A stretch of 64,000 nt of DNA from Methanogenium marinum. GTDB taxonomy: Archaea > Halobacteriota > Methanomicrobia > Methanomicrobiales > Methanomicrobiaceae. This document shows positions 61,401 to 64,000 of this stretch, piece after piece (position 1 is the first letter of the stretch; every line of letters begins with the position of its first letter). The notes beneath the pieces are model-generated. The model worked only from the letters and a program-made list of their open reading frames with translations, ran no database searches and was not told the origin of the DNA. The DNA is taken from NCBI RefSeq assembly GCF_028912405.1, contig NZ_JAKELO010000002.1, positions 1,745,276 to 1,809,275 on the forward strand. Reading direction: 5' to 3'. The translations under genes and the position numbers were made by a program.

Positions 61401-61663
61401 AAAAAACAACCACATCCAACTATTTTTGAGATATTGTCACACCATTTTATTTTAGGATTTATTAGTAAAGCGTAAAACCCCCTGGTCTTTAGCCCAGAGG
61501 TAGTTCACTATGAATTCCTGAGGTAATATTTTCCATACTTTTACTACAATCTGTGAACCGCCGATTTATGGGGGATTGTAGTGAAGATGCAATCCACAAA
61601 ACTCTTTGTTCGGAAAATATTATACTATTATATCCCTGGGGGTCTCTCGGAGATAATTCAGAT

Positions 61664-62140
61664 ATGAATGATATTGCACTCAATCGGGAAGACATCACTG
61701 CTTTATCCTCAGACGTTAGGATAGCCATATTAAAGGCACTTGATGACCGGTCAGGGAATAGTATAAACGACCTTGCAGGAGAACTCGATCTTGCCAGGTC
61801 TACTGTCCACCAGCATCTTGGCATTTTAATAGATTCCGGGCTCATAAAAGTGGATGGTAGCAGAAAATGGCGTACCTATTCTCTTACCTCAAAAGCACAA
61901 CGCATTCTCCATCCGGAAAAAGGACACAGAATATTATTGTTGCTCGGCACATCAATTTTTACCCTTACTGCCGGTTTGTTTTTTATTCACTCATATGTAT
62001 GCGGCTATACTGTTCAGGATACCAGTACGATTCATGATCCTCTGATGTTAATCATAGGTGAACTGCTCCTTATTCTGGCAATTGCACTCTGGTATACTCT
62101 TTTCCGTTTGAGAAAAGCAAAGAAAAGGAATTCAATATAA
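61664..62140 (+). CDS. Membrane-bound winged-HTH (ArsR-like) regulator with two TMs
   Basis: LSSDVRIAILKALDDRSGNSINDLAGELDLARSTVHQHLGILIDSGLIKV; two C-terminal TM helices. Confidence 0.75.
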   Translation: MNDIALNREDITALSSDVRIAILKALDDRSGNSINDLAGELDLARSTVHQHLGILIDSGLIKVDGSRKWRTYSLTSKAQRILHPEKGHRILLLLGTSIFTLTAGLFFIHSYVCGYTVQDTSTIHDPLMLIIGELLLILAIALWYTLFRLRKAKKRNSI

Positions 62141-62145
62141 ATTCT

Positions 62146-62358
62146 GTCCAGCCAAAAATTTCAAAAGAACTGGTAAAATCAGATTGTACGTTCTCCCCTG
62201 CTTTTGATGAGCGCTATTCATATCACGAATTTTCCAGCGAATATGGCGGTATCAAACAAAAATGGGTCATGTACCATTCCGACCCGATGCACAAACGGCA
62301 GAATAAGACATTTGAAAAGAACCTCGTGAAAAATCTGTGCAAAAGAATTCGGATGTGA
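62146..62358 (+). pseudogene. C-terminal-like fragment of an IS1634-type transposase
   Basis: Frame encodes SKELVKSDCTFSPAFDERYSYHEFSSEYGGIKQKWVMYHSDPMHKRQNKTFEKNLVKNLCKRIRM then TGA; not in the ORF track. Confidence 0.5.
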
Positions 62359-62436
62359 ACCTGATGCACATAATGCAGAATGTGAGAAAAGTCCTTTCCT
62401 TTTGACGTTTTACTCTCTGTGTTGCAGACCGTGTTT

Positions 62437-63999
62437 CTACATCGCCTCTACCCGGCGGAAACGGAAGATGATACGCCAGTCTTGTTGTTCCCGAAGCGTG
62501 ACCTCATTCATCTCCTCAAGGAATTGGCAGAGGTCCTTCATGTTCTTCGCATGCTGAATCTGGTTTCTGATGGCAGTGATGTGGCGGACGGTGTGTGCAT
62601 ATCGTTCAGCATTGCGCTGATATTCCCGCTGGAGACGGAGTGCAGCTATGGCTGAACCAACGGCGGGGAGGGTGATAGTAAAGAAGGCCAGAATCATGGG
62701 AACGCGAAACGGGTAATCTGTTTCCCAGTGACCGATACCGGTTGCATGAAGAACCGCAAGTATGAGTGTGACAAAAAAGATTGCTACACCTGCATAGGTC
62801 AGCAGTGTGTATGTACGTTGTGCAGATTTCCGTGCTTTTTCATAAAACGTGAGGCGGTTTGTTACCCATGCTGAGCGGAAGAATTTTTTGATGGGCACAT
62901 ACGGAATATCAAGGCGGCAGAAAGAGATGGGCCGTGTGGCCATTATCTCCTCAAATGCCATCACCATCCAGTCGTTTGGGCGGTGGGCCATACTCATGTG
63001 GGGGGGTGTATCCGGTTTTTCACACTGGATACAGATGATGCAGAGAAAGAATGCTGCACGCAGGCGTTCGGCGAGGAAGTTGTAATCAATCCATCTGCGG
63101 TGGAAATCCCCATGGCGTGATGCATACATCAGGAGTATGATAAAGGAGATCTCCAACACCTCAACCCAAACCAGCCAGGGCAACTCCGGGAGAAAAAGTG
63201 TCTGGAATGTAATCGTGGCAACAGCAAGGGCGGCAAGGAGGGTGACAAGCGTGCCGGTCCATGTGTGCAGACGCTGATATTTCTTTGCTAAAAGACGGGT
63301 CTGGGTAAAGTAAGGGAGTAAAGATCCATAAATGGGTTCCAGAACCGTGTCATCCAGTGATGCCACCACCGTTTCCTCATGCAGAGATGTGATGTATCGC
63401 TGGTATGTGGCAGAATAATCGGAGAGATTTACATTTTCTGTGTTGTACTGATTGAGCTGTGCATAGGAATCGAAGATCATATCGTCATGGGGCAGTTCAT
63501 AATGCCTGCCATTCATCGGATCAACTGCAAAAATAGTCCGTCCATGATTTCGTGCAAGATCAAAGACGCTCCCTGGTTTGTAAAGATTTGCACCGGGTTC
63601 CCACTCCCCGATAAGAAGGGCAAGCGTGCACCAGTCGATGATTGTGTCATGGACCGGGTTGAACCCCGGGGTTGCATTTTCGGCACGGACTCTTTCAATG
63701 GTGTGGGCTATGTCCCCCTCAAACGGATCAGTTGTATGATCCGGTTCATTTTCCCCACAATAAATGAGGACTATTTCAGGGGGTGAAATGCCTTCCCATA
63801 TACTGTCTGCAAGCAGTGCCTCAAGAATGGTGTGCTCCGGCCCTGCCTGGTGAGGGAGAATGAACCGGTAAGAATGCGGTGTGCCGGCGAGGCTATTTTC
63901 GATGCGAAGGAACAATTTTTTATTGTCTTCAGTACAGGGCCAGCGGTGAAGTGGTGTTCTGTTACGATAAGTCCCACCTGAACAGAGGTTGCAAGGGGG
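62437..63999 (-). CDS. SLOG-like sensor plus tandem 2TM (SLATT-like) membrane effector; N-terminus runs off window
   Basis: IIDWCTLALLIGEWEPGANLYKPGSVFDLARNHGRTIFAVDP (SLOG-like); two 2TM modules, each followed by a basic helix (HRRWIDYNFLAERLRAAF; LQREYQRNAERYAHTVRHI). Frame stays open to the window edge (PPCNLCSGGTYRNRTPLHRWPCTEDNKKLFLRIENS). Confidence 0.5.
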   Translation of the reverse strand, partial: PPCNLCSGGTYRNRTPLHRWPCTEDNKKLFLRIENSLAGTPHSYRFILPHQAGPEHTILEALLADSIWEGISPPEIVLIYCGENEPDHTTDPFEGDIAHTIERVRAENATPGFNPVHDTIIDWCTLALLIGEWEPGANLYKPGSVFDLARNHGRTIFAVDPMNGRHYELPHDDMIFDSYAQLNQYNTENVNLSDYSATYQRYITSLHEETVVASLDDTVLEPIYGSLLPYFTQTRLLAKKYQRLHTWTGTLVTLLAALAVATITFQTLFLPELPWLVWVEVLEISFIILLMYASRHGDFHRRWIDYNFLAERLRAAFFLCIICIQCEKPDTPPHMSMAHRPNDWMVMAFEEIMATRPISFCRLDIPYVPIKKFFRSAWVTNRLTFYEKARKSAQRTYTLLTYAGVAIFFVTLILAVLHATGIGHWETDYPFRVPMILAFFTITLPAVGSAIAALRLQREYQRNAERYAHTVRHITAIRNQIQHAKNMKDLCQFLEEMNEVTLREQQDWRIIFRFRRVEAM

Positions 64000-64000
64000 C

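Noticed and set aside
1-64000. CRISPR arrays, rRNA and tRNA genes
   Set aside because: No regularly spaced direct repeats and no recognisable rRNA or cloverleaf tRNA sequence seen by eye; a tRNAscan/CRISPR search would be needed to be sure.

Overview
This is a 64 kb archaeal chromosome segment. Gene content points to a methanogen, most likely Methanomicrobiales: PorABCD, mevalonate-pathway genes, archaeal RibK/RibL/RibB, TiaS, thermosome, multi-OB RPA, deoxyhypusine synthase, aIF1A, DUF2769 and CbiZ. Most of the window is ordinary, densely packed housekeeping DNA. No rRNA, tRNA or CRISPR array was recognised. The accessory or unusual parts are: (1) a NuoE/F/G-like NAD(P)-linked flavin/Fe-S module next to a ferredoxin plus tungsten aldehyde:ferredoxin oxidoreductase pair (13.8-19.4 kb), whose first gene appears to lack a canonical start codon; (2) a 169-codon reading frame at 6066-6572 interrupted only by an in-frame TAG at codon 11, absent from the supplied ORF track; (3) a tightly overlapping operon of five small proteins with type IV pilin-like class III signal segments plus a lipoprotein (50.7-54.6 kb); (4) a C-terminal SLATT/SLOG-like putative membrane effector running off the right edge (62.4-64.0 kb); (5) a stand-alone NrdD-like glycyl-radical/zinc domain; (6) a serine-recombinase-like protein that appears to have lost its catalytic residues; (7) a CheY-CheC-PAS-KaiC-like operon; (8) a hairpin-rich non-coding region at 38.6-39.2 kb; and (9) decayed mobile/accessory remnants at 58.8-62.4 kb (MITE-like inverted repeat, peptidase-like pseudogene, transposase fragment). 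All family calls were made by eye from motifs; no database search was run.
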